DNA of 40,476 bases from positions 1 to 40,476 of the forward strand of contig JANJXF010000032.1 in the NCBI GenBank assembly GCA_024709165.1. The letters run 5' to 3'. This stretch comes from Thiobacillus sp. (GTDB lineage: Bacteria; Pseudomonadota; Gammaproteobacteria; Burkholderiales; Thiobacillaceae). Below the pieces are notes generated by a model. That model had not been told where the DNA came from and did no database searches. It was given only the letters and a program-made list of their open reading frames with translations. Positions 27,521-35,435 of the stretch are shown piece by piece. The translations under genes and the position numbers were made by a program. Each line of letters begins with the position of its first letter. Position 1 is the stretch's first letter.

Positions 27521-28747
27521 TCACTTGATGGCGACACGGGCGAGATCCCACATGGGCAGGAACACGCCGAGCGCGAGCACGAGCACGACCGCACCGAGGG
27601 CGACGACGATGATGGGCTCGATGCGCGCGGCGAGGGTCTTGATTTCGTAGTCCACCTCGCGCTCGTACATTTCGGCGACCTCCTGCATGAGTTCGTCCAT
27701 GCTGCCGGTTTCCTCGCCGACGGCGATCATCTGCAGCACGACGGGGTTGAACACGTGCGTGGCCTGTGCGGTGCGCAGCACCGATTCGCCGCGTTCGATG
27801 CCGTTGCGCATCTGCTCGATGCGCGAGGCGATCCAGGCATTGTCACTAACTTCGGCGACGACGGACAGCGCCTGCGCGGCAGGAATGCCGCTTCTCAGGG
27901 ACAGTGCGAAACTGCGAGCGAAGCGTGCGAGTGTGCTGCGCAGGATGATGGAACCGGTAAGCGGCAGGCGCAGCTTGAAGCGGTCCCAGACGAGCCGTCC
28001 GCTGTCGCTGGCACGCCACAGGCGGAAACCAGCGACGGCCCCCGCCAGACCAGCGAGCAGGAGCCAGCCATAGTCGAGCGTGAAGCGCGACGTGCCGATC
28101 AGCACTCTCGTCATCAGCGGCAGTTCCGCGCCAAGCCCCGCGTAGACCTTGGCGAAGGCGGGAATGACGAAGACGTTGATGACGGCGATGGCTACCGCCA
28201 TGGCGATGACGACAAAAACCGGATAGCGCAACGCCTCCTTGATCCGCACGCGGGTTTCGCGCTCGAATTCGAGATGCTCGAACATGCGCAGGAGAATTTC
28301 CTCCAGCCGGCCGGTGGCCTCGCCGATGCGCACCATCGCCACGTAGAACGGCGAAAACACCTGCGGATGCTGGCGCATCGCGGCGGACAGGTCGCGCCCG
28401 GCCTCAAGCGCGGCCTTGAGCGATCTGATCACGCGCGTGAAGGCGAGGTTGCCGGTCGATTCGGCCAAGCCGTCGAGCGCACGCAGGATGGGCACCCCCG
28501 CGCGCATGAGGGTATAGAGCTGACGCGAGAACAGCTGCACGTCGATGGGCTTGACCGTCGGCGCGAACAGGGCGAGCCGCGAACCGTCGGCGCCGCGCCG
28601 CTCGGTGCGGCTGCTCTCGGTGATGCTGACCGGTGTGATGCCGCTCCTGACAAGATGGCTTGCACAGGCGACTGCGCTTTCGCCGTCGAACACCCCGCGC
28701 ACCGCGTCGCCGCCTTGTGCACGTCCGGTATAGACGAACTGCGGCAT
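27521..28747 (-). CDS. mshG: MSHA inner-membrane platform protein MshG (PilC/GspF family)
   Basis: A 408-residue polytopic platform protein that couples the MshE motor to pilin. The two GspF repeats are visible: LFSRQLYTLMRAGVPILRAL (about residue 73) and ARFARSFALSLRSGIPAAQA (about residue 275). Each is followed by the VRIGEATGRLEEIL or IAVGEETGSMDELM motif. Membrane helices include VFVVIAMAVAIAVINVFVI and the C-terminal IIVVALGAVVLVLALGVFL. Its ATG overlaps the mshE stop (TGATG). Confidence 0.93.
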   Translation of the reverse strand: MPQFVYTGRAQGGDAVRGVFDGESAVACASHLVRSGITPVSITESSRTERRGADGSRLALFAPTVKPIDVQLFSRQLYTLMRAGVPILRALDGLAESTGNLAFTRVIRSLKAALEAGRDLSAAMRQHPQVFSPFYVAMVRIGEATGRLEEILLRMFEHLEFERETRVRIKEALRYPVFVVIAMAVAIAVINVFVIPAFAKVYAGLGAELPLMTRVLIGTSRFTLDYGWLLLAGLAGAVAGFRLWRASDSGRLVWDRFKLRLPLTGSIILRSTLARFARSFALSLRSGIPAAQALSVVAEVSDNAWIASRIEQMRNGIERGESVLRTAQATHVFNPVVLQMIAVGEETGSMDELMQEVAEMYEREVDYEIKTLAARIEPIIVVALGAVVLVLALGVFLPMWDLARVAIK

Positions 28748-30480
28748 CAGGCTGCCTCATCCTGAGCGCTTACGCGCATGGCCTCGGCGAGCGAGGTGGC
28801 GCCGGCGCGCACCAGTGCGAGCGCCTGATCGCGCAGGGTACGGCCAGCCAGCGAGGCGCGTGCGGCAGCCACGAAACGGGCCGGTTCCTCGCGCGCGAGG
28901 CTGTCGGCCAGCACCGCATCGATTTCGAGGAGTTCATGGATCGCGCGGCGCCCGGCGTAGCCCGTATGGTGGCAACGGTCGCAGCCACGCCCCGCGACAA
29001 AATCCGCGTCGCCGCTTTCATCTGCCGCGGCACCGAGCCACACCCGCTCCTGCGGCGTGGGCGCGTGCGGTGCCTTGCAGTGGTCGCAGACCCGGCGCAG
29101 CAACCGCTGCGCCAGCACACCCTGCACCGAGGTGGCGACCATGAACGCAGGCACGCCCATGTCGAGCAGGCGCACCGGGGTGGACGCCGCATCGTTGGTA
29201 TGCAGCGTGGACAGCACGAGATGGCCGGTCATCGCCGCGCGCAGCGCGATCTGCGCGGTTTCCGGATCGCGCATCTCGCCCACGAGGATGACATCGGGAT
29301 CCTGCCGCAGCATGGCGCGCAGCACGCGCGCGAAGCTGAGATCGATTTTTTCGTTGGCCTGCACCTGGTTGATGCCGGACAAACGGTATTCCACAGGGTC
29401 CTCGACGGTGATGATCTTGGTCCCGGGATCGTTGAGTTCGCCGAGCGCCGCATACAGCGTGGTGGTCTTGCCGCTGCCGGTGGGGCCGGTCACCAGTACC
29501 AGACCGTTCGGGCGATGGAGGATGGCACGAAAACGCTCCAGCATCGCCGGCGGCATGCCCAGATGGTCCAGACCCGGGGCGCCGTCGCCCTGACTCAGCA
29601 GGCGCATCACCACCGATTCGCCATACTGCGTCGGCAGCGTGGACAGGCGCACATCGAGGGTGCGGCCGCGCACCTTGATGGCGAAGCGTCCGTCCTGCGG
29701 CAGACGTTTCTCGGAAATATCGAGGCCGGAGACGATCTTCAGGCGCAGGGCGAGTGCCGGCGCGATCTTGAGATCGGCCTCGGTCTGGGGATGGAGGATG
29801 CCGTCGATGCGGAACCGGATGACGAGCTGTTTTTCCTGCGGCTCGATATGGACATCGGACGCGCCGACCTGCATGGCGTCCTCGAACAGGGTTTGCAGCA
29901 GACGCACCACCGGCGCGTCGACGGCGCCTTCGCCGAGCGCGTCCAGGCCGATGATGTTGGCATCGTTTTCGCTCAGATCGCGCGCGAGTTCCTCGGTGAG
30001 CCCCTGGATGTCGTCAGTACGCCGGTACAGCCGGTCAATCGCGGCGAGCAGATCGCCCTCGGCCACGACGGCAAGCTGGATGCCCTCGCCGACGAGACGG
30101 GCGATTTCGTCATACGCAGCGAGATCGGTCGGATCGGCCATGCCAACAAGCACATCGCCATCGCGCCGCATCAATGGAAGGGCGCGGAAGCGCCGCGCCT
30201 GGGTTTCCGAAAGGAGCTGGATAATGCGCGTTTCCGGATTGAAGCGCCGCAGGTCGACGAAGGGCAGCGCGAGCTGGCGCGCCAGTGCCTGAGCGATGTC
30301 GTTTTCGCCGGCCAGCCCGGTTTCGACGATGATGCGCCCGAGCCGCCGCCCGCTCCTCTTCTGTGCCGCCAGCGCCACCTCCAGATCCGCAGCCGAAATG
30401 ACTTTCTGCTCGACCAGCAGGTCGCCAAGGCGGATTTTCTGACGTGCGGCGGGCGTCGAGGCGGCGGGTTCGGCTGGCAT
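28747..30480 (-). CDS. mshE: MSHA extension ATPase MshE, with c-di-GMP-binding N-domain
   Basis: The 577-residue extension motor of the pilus (GspE/PilB family). The N-terminal MshEN domain shows two copies of the 24-residue motif, at residues 17-40 (RLGDLLVE...ALAAQ) and 46-69 (RLGRIIVE...ALARQ). In Vibrio MshE these bind cyclic di-GMP. Walker A is GPTGSGKT at 332-339, the Asp box is ITVEDPVEYR, and the His box follows. A zinc tetracysteine is formed by CDHC and CDRC. ATG at 30480 has AGGAG eleven bases upstream; a GTG at 30516 is in frame but lies over the -10 of the likely promoter. Confidence 0.94.
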   Translation of the reverse strand: MPAEPAASTPAARQKIRLGDLLVEQKVISAADLEVALAAQKRSGRRLGRIIVETGLAGENDIAQALARQLALPFVDLRRFNPETRIIQLLSETQARRFRALPLMRRDGDVLVGMADPTDLAAYDEIARLVGEGIQLAVVAEGDLLAAIDRLYRRTDDIQGLTEELARDLSENDANIIGLDALGEGAVDAPVVRLLQTLFEDAMQVGASDVHIEPQEKQLVIRFRIDGILHPQTEADLKIAPALALRLKIVSGLDISEKRLPQDGRFAIKVRGRTLDVRLSTLPTQYGESVVMRLLSQGDGAPGLDHLGMPPAMLERFRAILHRPNGLVLVTGPTGSGKTTTLYAALGELNDPGTKIITVEDPVEYRLSGINQVQANEKIDLSFARVLRAMLRQDPDVILVGEMRDPETAQIALRAAMTGHLVLSTLHTNDAASTPVRLLDMGVPAFMVATSVQGVLAQRLLRRVCDHCKAPHAPTPQERVWLGAAADESGDADFVAGRGCDRCHHTGYAGRRAIHELLEIDAVLADSLAREEPARFVAAARASLAGRTLRDQALALVRAGATSLAEAMRVSAQDEAA

Positions 30481-30506
30481 GGCGGACGGGTCTCCTGAAT
30501 GTGCCC

Positions 30507-30534
30507 CTATCGGCACAAACGGACGCCGGCTTTA
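30507..30534 (-). promoter_or_regulatory. sigma-28 (FliA)-like promoter candidate for mshE
   Basis: On the minus strand TAAA at 30534-30531 and GCCGATAG at 30514-30507 are separated by 16 bases. The flagellar class-3 consensus is TAAA-N15-GCCGATAA, so the -10 matches seven of eight bases and the spacer is one base long. A start near 30500 would leave a short leader with AGGAG at 30496-30492. The -10 forms part of a small GTGCC/GGCAC inverted repeat. Confidence 0.5.
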
Positions 30535-30716
30535 GCCCGTGAACGCGTGTGAGGCGCGCGCCGTGTGGCTTTCTCCGCCCGCAAAGGACGCGATGGGACG
30601 CGAAGACCAAGTCCGCCCACGGAGCCCCGGGTATCGGGCCATGGCGGCAGTTGCGCAGGTTTGCCGCAGATGGTTCATCCTTTCCCCACCCCTCGGGGGG
30701 CGCGAACGCTGTTCGC
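30535..30716. other. intergenic stretch upstream of mshE, no gene seen
   Basis: About 180 bases between the mshE promoter candidate and the small secreted protein gene. Several overlapping open frames cover it, but none has a family pattern, a start signal or codon use I would trust. I looked for a cyclic di-GMP (GEMM) riboswitch because of mshE and found no convincing core. A weak GC-rich self-complementary patch lies near 30685-30700. Confidence 0.4.
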
Positions 30717-31013
30717 TTACCGCTCGGGTTTTCCGGCCCCCGGCCCCTCCACCCATTCCCCCGCCCGGGTGCCGGGACGCAGGCGACCCTGGTAGACGAA
30801 GCCGGAACCGTAGCGGCGCTGGCCATCCGGCGCGACGACGGGTTCGTTTTCGCTCCAGATCCACACATGGCCTTCGTGCGTGTCGAGGATGAAGGCGCGC
30901 CCGCCACCCTGGCCGCCGCTGGCTCCGGCGAGGGGTAACGCCTGGTAACGCTCGTCGGCGAGCACGCTCACCGGCAGGGCAAACAGCACCAGAAGCATGA
31001 GGAAGCTGCGCAT
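30717..31013 (-). CDS. small exported protein of unknown function
   Basis: A 98-residue protein with a clear signal peptide (RSFLMLLVLFALPVSVLA, cleavage before DERYQAL). The short mature part contains FILDTHEGHVWIWSENEPVV and GSGFVYQGRLRPGTRAGEWV, a beta-rich pattern with Trp and Gly. I do not recognise the family. The ATG at 31013 has AGGAA five bases upstream, and earlier in-frame starts give no signal peptide. It lies 88 bases after hslO on the same strand, so it may be read with it, or alone. Confidence 0.75.
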   Translation of the reverse strand: MRSFLMLLVLFALPVSVLADERYQALPLAGASGGQGGGRAFILDTHEGHVWIWSENEPVVAPDGQRRYGSGFVYQGRLRPGTRAGEWVEGPGAGKPER

Positions 31014-31101
31014 GCGGTTCCTTTCACATTCGGTTGGTTCAGCATAGGTCATCCACGTCCGCCCCTTCATGGTCTGACGCCGTTCCGCTCACCCCGCATC
31101 C

Positions 31102-31950
31102 TCACCGAAACAAGGCTGCGACCGCTGCAGAGTCGAGCACGTATTCGTGGTCGCAGATGTCGTCGTGAACCCGGATTTCGCCATGCTCGGCGAGGATGGT
31201 TTCGCATTCGGCGCGGCCGATGCCACGCAGCATGGCATGGATCTTCGCCGGGTCGTATGGGCAATGATAGGCCACTGGACGCGGATCGAACACGCGCACG
31301 TCCTCTTCGGGAAACAGGCGGCCGATGAGGGCAATGACGCCCAGCCCAAGCAGTTCCTCGGAACGCACGGTGGCCGCGAACTGCTGCACGCGGTTCCAGC
31401 CATCGGGATCGCACGCCGCCGCGCCGGGCAACGCCTGCAAGAGGAGGCCGGCAGCGCTGTCGCGGTTGGCGGCGAGCCACAGGCGGGTGGGCAGCTGTTC
31501 GGATTGGGCAAGGTAATGTTCGAACGCCGCAGCGAGCGTGTCGCCCTGGAGCGGCACGTGGCTCTGATAGGGCTGGCGCATGTCGGCCAACTCGAGCGTG
31601 AGCGTCAGCGCACCCTCGCCGAGCAGCTGCGCGAGCGTGCCGGCGGCAACATCAGGGGAGGCACGCGCCATGCCGCGCAGGCGCAACTGTTCGTCACAGT
31701 CCATGACCAGGAGCGGGATGGTACCGTCGCCGCGCAACTGGAAGGTGAGGCGGCCGGGTTGTTTGAGATTGGCCGCGATGAGCGCCGTAACGCCGGCAAG
31801 TTGTCCAAGCAGCTCGGACGCCGGTTGCGGGTAGCCGCGCCGTGCCGTCATATCGCGCCAGGATGCCCCCAGTTGCACCCACGCGCCACGGATATCGAGC
31901 GCCTCGAACAGGAAGCCGCGCACGCGGCCCGCATCGGCGTCCAGGTTCAA
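31102..31950 (-). CDS. hslO: Hsp33-family redox chaperone HslO with incomplete zinc centre
   Basis: Hsp33 is a holdase chaperone switched on by oxidation of a four-cysteine zinc centre. The 282-residue product shows the fold: GASWRDMTARRGYPQPASEL, ALIAANLKQPGRLTFQLRGD, then YQSHVPLQGDTLAAAFEHYL and SEQLPTRLWLAA. The zinc motif should be CxC...CxxC. Here it is C230-P-Y232 and D263-D-I-C266, so two of four cysteines are replaced; another Cys is at 249. The start is a TTG at 31950 embedded in the stop of the VWA gene (TTGA), which gives the family-like start MNLDADAGRVRGFLFEALDI. No ATG fits. Confidence 0.88.
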   Translation of the reverse strand: MNLDADAGRVRGFLFEALDIRGAWVQLGASWRDMTARRGYPQPASELLGQLAGVTALIAANLKQPGRLTFQLRGDGTIPLLVMDCDEQLRLRGMARASPDVAAGTLAQLLGEGALTLTLELADMRQPYQSHVPLQGDTLAAAFEHYLAQSEQLPTRLWLAANRDSAAGLLLQALPGAAACDPDGWNRVQQFAATVRSEELLGLGVIALIGRLFPEEDVRVFDPRPVAYHCPYDPAKIHAMLRGIGRAECETILAEHGEIRVHDDICDHEYVLDSAAVAALFR

Positions 31951-33203
31951 TTGAGCTGCACCCGTTCGCCCCAGGGCACGGGGCTTTTGCCCTTGACCAG
32001 CCAGACAACGGGATAGGCAGGTGGCGTTCTGGGAAAGTCGCCCTCCGCATCGGTGAAATACACGAGCAGGTTCGGGCTGCGGCCTTCCCGCTCGACCCAG
32101 TCGAACACCGGACGGAAATCGGTGCCACCACCGCCTTCGACGCCTTCTGGCAGCTGCAGGGTGTCCCAGGGCTCGAATTCCCACGGCCCCGCCTCGTCCA
32201 CACAGGTGTCGCAGGCAAGCAGGGTGATGCGCGCGCGCACCAGGCCTTTGAGGGCATCGAGTTCGCTGGCGAATTCGCGCAACTCCTCGTCGGTGATGGA
32301 GCCGCTGGTATCAATGGCAGCGATCACATCGATGCCCTCGCTCGACAGGCGGGGCAGCAGCGCGTCACCCTCGCGCCGCGACGGCCGGCGCCACGAGTAA
32401 TCGTCGCGCTGGTTGATGGCGAAGAAGCGCGCCAGGAGCGCGCGCCATGGCAGGCTGGGCGCAAGCAGGCCGTCGACCAGACGCAGCAGCGACTGCGACA
32501 GCTTGCCGGCCTGACGCGCGGCCTGGGCAGCCGCAGCGAGCCGACTTTTCCACTGTTCCGCAAGTCTTTCGCGCTCGCTTTGCGACAGAGACTCGGGCTG
32601 CGCCGAGGTCTGGCCACCGCTGCCCTGCTGCGGTTCGCCCTCGCTCCGACCGTCCCCGGCCTGCCCGCCGGAGTCGCCCGCATCGGGTTTGTCCCGACGC
32701 TCGCCTTGATCCGGGCTGCCGCTCGCCTGGTTGTCGCTGTCGAACAGATGCTGGTCGAAGGACTCCTCGGTGGTGTCCTCGGGAATAAGCGGATAGATCT
32801 CCTCAGCCGACAGCGTCATGTAGTTCTGGTCGGCGAGGATGCCATGCAGCGGCGGCTTCATGCCCTCCTCGATAAGAATGAGGTTCACCGCGTGGTCGCA
32901 GGCGACGTCCCAGCGGTGCCGGGAGCGGTACTGGCGACGGTGTGGATGACCCATCGCGCAATGCATGGCCTCGTGCGCCAGTACGAATTGCGTCTGCGCG
33001 AGGCTGAGGTTGTCGATGAATTTCGGGTTGAAATAGAACGCCTTGGCGTCGGTACCGGTGGTGGTGCACCAGTCGCCGCCCGGCGTCAGCGGCAGGTGCA
33101 TGACCAGCGCGCCGAGGAAAGGGCGTTCCATGATGAGCCGCGTGCGCGCCGCGGCAAGCTTGGTGAGGATGGGTTCGAGCGCGGGACCGGGCTGTTCTGC
33201 CAT
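31947..33203 (-). CDS. DUF2201-type putative metallopeptidase with VWA-like domain
   Basis: A 418-residue protein. The N-terminal half resembles the putative metallopeptidase domain of DUF2201 proteins, with FVLAHEAMHCAMGH (HExxH at 77-81). A Gly/Asp/Gln-rich linker spans about 157-210. The C-terminal half is a VWA-like domain whose MIDAS residues are intact: DTSGS at 298-302, the GGGGTDFRP Thr, and the Asp in YFTDAEGDFP. Such proteins act with MoxR ATPases, here the gene 26 bases upstream. The pair is thought to remodel or load metals into client proteins; the client is unknown. ATG at 33203 chosen over the upstream extension. Confidence 0.88.
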   Translation of the reverse strand: MAEQPGPALEPILTKLAAARTRLIMERPFLGALVMHLPLTPGGDWCTTTGTDAKAFYFNPKFIDNLSLAQTQFVLAHEAMHCAMGHPHRRQYRSRHRWDVACDHAVNLILIEEGMKPPLHGILADQNYMTLSAEEIYPLIPEDTTEESFDQHLFDSDNQASGSPDQGERRDKPDAGDSGGQAGDGRSEGEPQQGSGGQTSAQPESLSQSERERLAEQWKSRLAAAAQAARQAGKLSQSLLRLVDGLLAPSLPWRALLARFFAINQRDDYSWRRPSRREGDALLPRLSSEGIDVIAAIDTSGSITDEELREFASELDALKGLVRARITLLACDTCVDEAGPWEFEPWDTLQLPEGVEGGGGTDFRPVFDWVEREGRSPNLLVYFTDAEGDFPRTPPAYPVVWLVKGKSPVPWGERVQLN

Positions 33204-33229
33204 ATCAGGGCGTGTCGACACACGTTTCC

Positions 33230-34273
33230 CTAATGCTCGTACAGCACCAGGTCGGTGATGCTGTTGGCCCATTCGGCGAACGCCGGTACGGAAAACAGCG
33301 GGCGGCCGACGGCGCGGTGCAGGTCGGACACCAGCATCACACCCATCTCGCGCTGCGGAAAACGCTGCGCGTACTTGAGAATATTGCCGTACACCGTGGC
33401 CGCGTCACCGCAGTCGGCGGCAAGCAGCGCCTTGCGCACCAGCGCGGCGGCGACGCCATACTGCAGGTCGATGCCGTCCGGCACCTCCGCCGTTTCGCCG
33501 GCGATGATGGCATCGATGTCCGGCATCTGCGCCATGTTGTCGACAAAGGTCTTCAACTCCAGACCGGCGGACTGGCCAACGCAGGCGATCAACGCATCGG
33601 CGAGCAGGGTGGTGGCGTCGAACTTCTGCAGCGCGCGATGGGCAAACTCCCACGAACGGGGGCTGGGGAAGGCGATCGGCGTATGTGCGGGATCGAAGCT
33701 GAACAAGAGGTCGGGGCGGAAACGCATGAAGGCGATCACGCGCGGATCGACGTTCTCGCTGTAGGCCCAGCGCACCCAGTCGTCGAGAAACACCTCGACT
33801 TCGTAGTGGGTGAAGCGGTTGGCGAGCGGCGCCGGCATGGCATAGGTGACGCCACGGTCGCCCTGGCGGTTGCCGGCGGCGAAAATCACCCAACCCTCCG
33901 GTATCCGGTATTCACCCAGGCGGCGGTCGAGGATGAGCTGGTAGGCGGCCGCCGACACAGTAGGTGGCGCCGAGGTGATCTCGTCAAGGAACAGGATACC
34001 CGACGGGCCGTGGCGCTTCGCGTCCGGCAGCACAGCGGGGATCGACCACTCGACAAGTTGCCCGCTGCGAAACGGAATGCCCCGCAGATCGGTCGGTTCC
34101 ATCTGGGAGAGGCGGATGTCGATAAGCGGCACACCATGCTGCCGGGCAATTTTTGCGACGATCTGTGACTTGCCCACACCGGGGGGCCCCCAGAGCATCA
34201 CCGGGGTGTGGTGGCCGTCGGTGGTGCTCGCGAACTCGCGGTCGAGAATGGTTTCAATGTGGGAAGGGCGCAT
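33230..34273 (-). CDS. MoxR-type AAA+ ATPase
   Basis: A 347-residue AAA+ ATPase of the MoxR group. Walker A is GPPGVGKS at 29-36, Walker B GILFLDEI at about 92-99. The MoxR-like pore and sensor regions follow: MEPTDLRGIPF, PEGWVIFAAGNRQGDRG and MPAPLANRFTHYEVEV. The ATG at 34273 is chosen over a TTG at 34291; neither has a strong ribosome site. It heads the set MoxR-(VWA)-hslO. MoxR proteins use ATP to drive their VWA partner, so the two genes downstream define its likely role. It is divergent from the NUDIX gene across a 252-base spacer. Confidence 0.9.
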   Translation of the reverse strand: MRPSHIETILDREFASTTDGHHTPVMLWGPPGVGKSQIVAKIARQHGVPLIDIRLSQMEPTDLRGIPFRSGQLVEWSIPAVLPDAKRHGPSGILFLDEITSAPPTVSAAAYQLILDRRLGEYRIPEGWVIFAAGNRQGDRGVTYAMPAPLANRFTHYEVEVFLDDWVRWAYSENVDPRVIAFMRFRPDLLFSFDPAHTPIAFPSPRSWEFAHRALQKFDATTLLADALIACVGQSAGLELKTFVDNMAQMPDIDAIIAGETAEVPDGIDLQYGVAAALVRKALLAADCGDAATVYGNILKYAQRFPQREMGVMLVSDLHRAVGRPLFSVPAFAEWANSITDLVLYEH

Positions 34274-34525
34274 GGACAGGGCGTGCGACAATGGGTGTTG
34301 TGGAATGATAAACGCTCGCGCTCGCGTATTCCAGCTTCGCCCTTGCCCGGACTGGGGGGATTTTGCTACCGTGCGCTGTCAGGAAGATCAAGGCGATTCG
34401 CCGTCCCGGACGCTGGCCCAACGACTCGGTACGAACGTTTCCCTCTCACCTGACTCCATTCTGCAAGCGTGCGAAAGGGACTGCGTCTCGCTTCGCGAGT
34501 TTCACACCAAAAAACTGGATTCGGC

Positions 34526-35059
34526 ATGAATTTCTGTAGTGAATGCGGCGCACCCGTAGTCCTGCGCGTACCCGATGGCGACAGCCTGCCTCGCCACATG
34601 TGCCCGCACTGCGGCACCATCCATTACCAGAACCCGAAAATGGTGGTGGGCTGCATCCCGGAATGGGAAGACAGGATACTGCTGTGCCGCCGCGCCATCG
34701 AGCCGAAACATGGCCTGTGGACCCTGCCGGCGGGCTTCATGGAAAACGGCGAGACGACGGCCGAGGGCGCAGCGCGCGAGACCTGGGAAGAAGCCGGCGC
34801 ACGCATCGAAATCGGCAACCTGTACACGCTGTACAACCTGCCGCACGTCAATCAAGTGTATTTCATCTTCCGCGCGCGGCTGCTCGATCTCGATTTTCAA
34901 CCCGGTATCGAATCACTCGAGGCGCGGTTGTTCGCAGAGACAGAGGTTCCCTGGGACCGGATCGCCTTCCGCACGGTGCGCACTACGCTGGAGCAGTATT
35001 TCGCCGACCGTCGCAACGATAGCTTCGATTTTCATTTTGGCGACATCCGCACGCGCTGA
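34526..35059 (+). CDS. NUDIX hydrolase with N-terminal zinc ribbon
   Basis: A 177-residue NUDIX pyrophosphatase. The N-terminal zinc ribbon has two cysteine pairs, NFCSECGAPV and HMCPHCGTIHYQNPK. The NUDIX box is complete: GFMENGETTAEGAARETWEE followed by AGA, that is GX5EX7REUXEEXGU. Proteins of this build often hydrolyse nicotinamide or other nucleotide diphosphate derivatives, but the substrate cannot be read from sequence. The ATG at 34526 begins the ribbon; longer in-frame starts add no recognisable residues. It is divergent from the MoxR gene. Confidence 0.9.
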   Translation: MNFCSECGAPVVLRVPDGDSLPRHMCPHCGTIHYQNPKMVVGCIPEWEDRILLCRRAIEPKHGLWTLPAGFMENGETTAEGAARETWEEAGARIEIGNLYTLYNLPHVNQVYFIFRARLLDLDFQPGIESLEARLFAETEVPWDRIAFRTVRTTLEQYFADRRNDSFDFHFGDIRTR

Positions 35060-35080
35060 CACGCGCGGCGGCCAAGACCT

Positions 35081-35435
35081 TCAGGCCGCAGTGGCGAGCT
35101 GTTCCCTCCCCAGCACGTCCATGCCGACACGCACCCAGTCTTCGTGGATTTCCTGCACTTCACCCAGGCGCAGACGATAGATCGCGCCGCCGTCGCGTGC
35201 TGGTTGGTATCGTTGCCCTTGCCGCCGATCAGCACATCGCCGTCGTCGCCCACCCACCTGTTGATCCGAACCCACACCACCGTTCAGATTGTCGTTGCCG
35301 GCACCGCCGCGTAGCACATCCTCTCCGGCCAGACCGTCGAGCGTGTCGTCGGCGCCGCCTCCGAAGAAGTCGCCTTTCTCGGCCGTGCCGGTCAGGGTGT
35401 CGGCTTCCTTGGTGGCGAATCCCAGATGGCATGGG
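35081..35435 (-). pseudogene. remnant of an RTX (calcium-binding repeat) protein gene
   Basis: On the minus strand the frame has RTX nonapeptide-like repeats, for example ADTLTGTAEKGDFFGGGAD and GGAGNDNLNGGVGSD. It then shifts frame: GDDGDVLIGGKGNDTNQ continues in the next frame, after which the first frame resumes (AIYRLRLGEVQEIHEDWVRV) to a stop at 35081. There is no start, no export signal and only about four repeats. The 5' boundary falls at the 3' end of rfbD. I read it as the 3' end of a larger RTX gene joined to rfbD by a deletion; the frameshifts may also be sequencing errors. Confidence 0.6.

Noticed and set aside
28660-30498. 612-codon plus-strand open frame opposite mshE
   Set aside because: mshE on the other strand has all motor motifs; the plus frame shows no domain pattern.
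30535-30716. Possible c-di-GMP riboswitch upstream of mshE
   Set aside because: I compared it with the GEMM core and found only a loose GACGC match on the wrong strand, without the paired stems.
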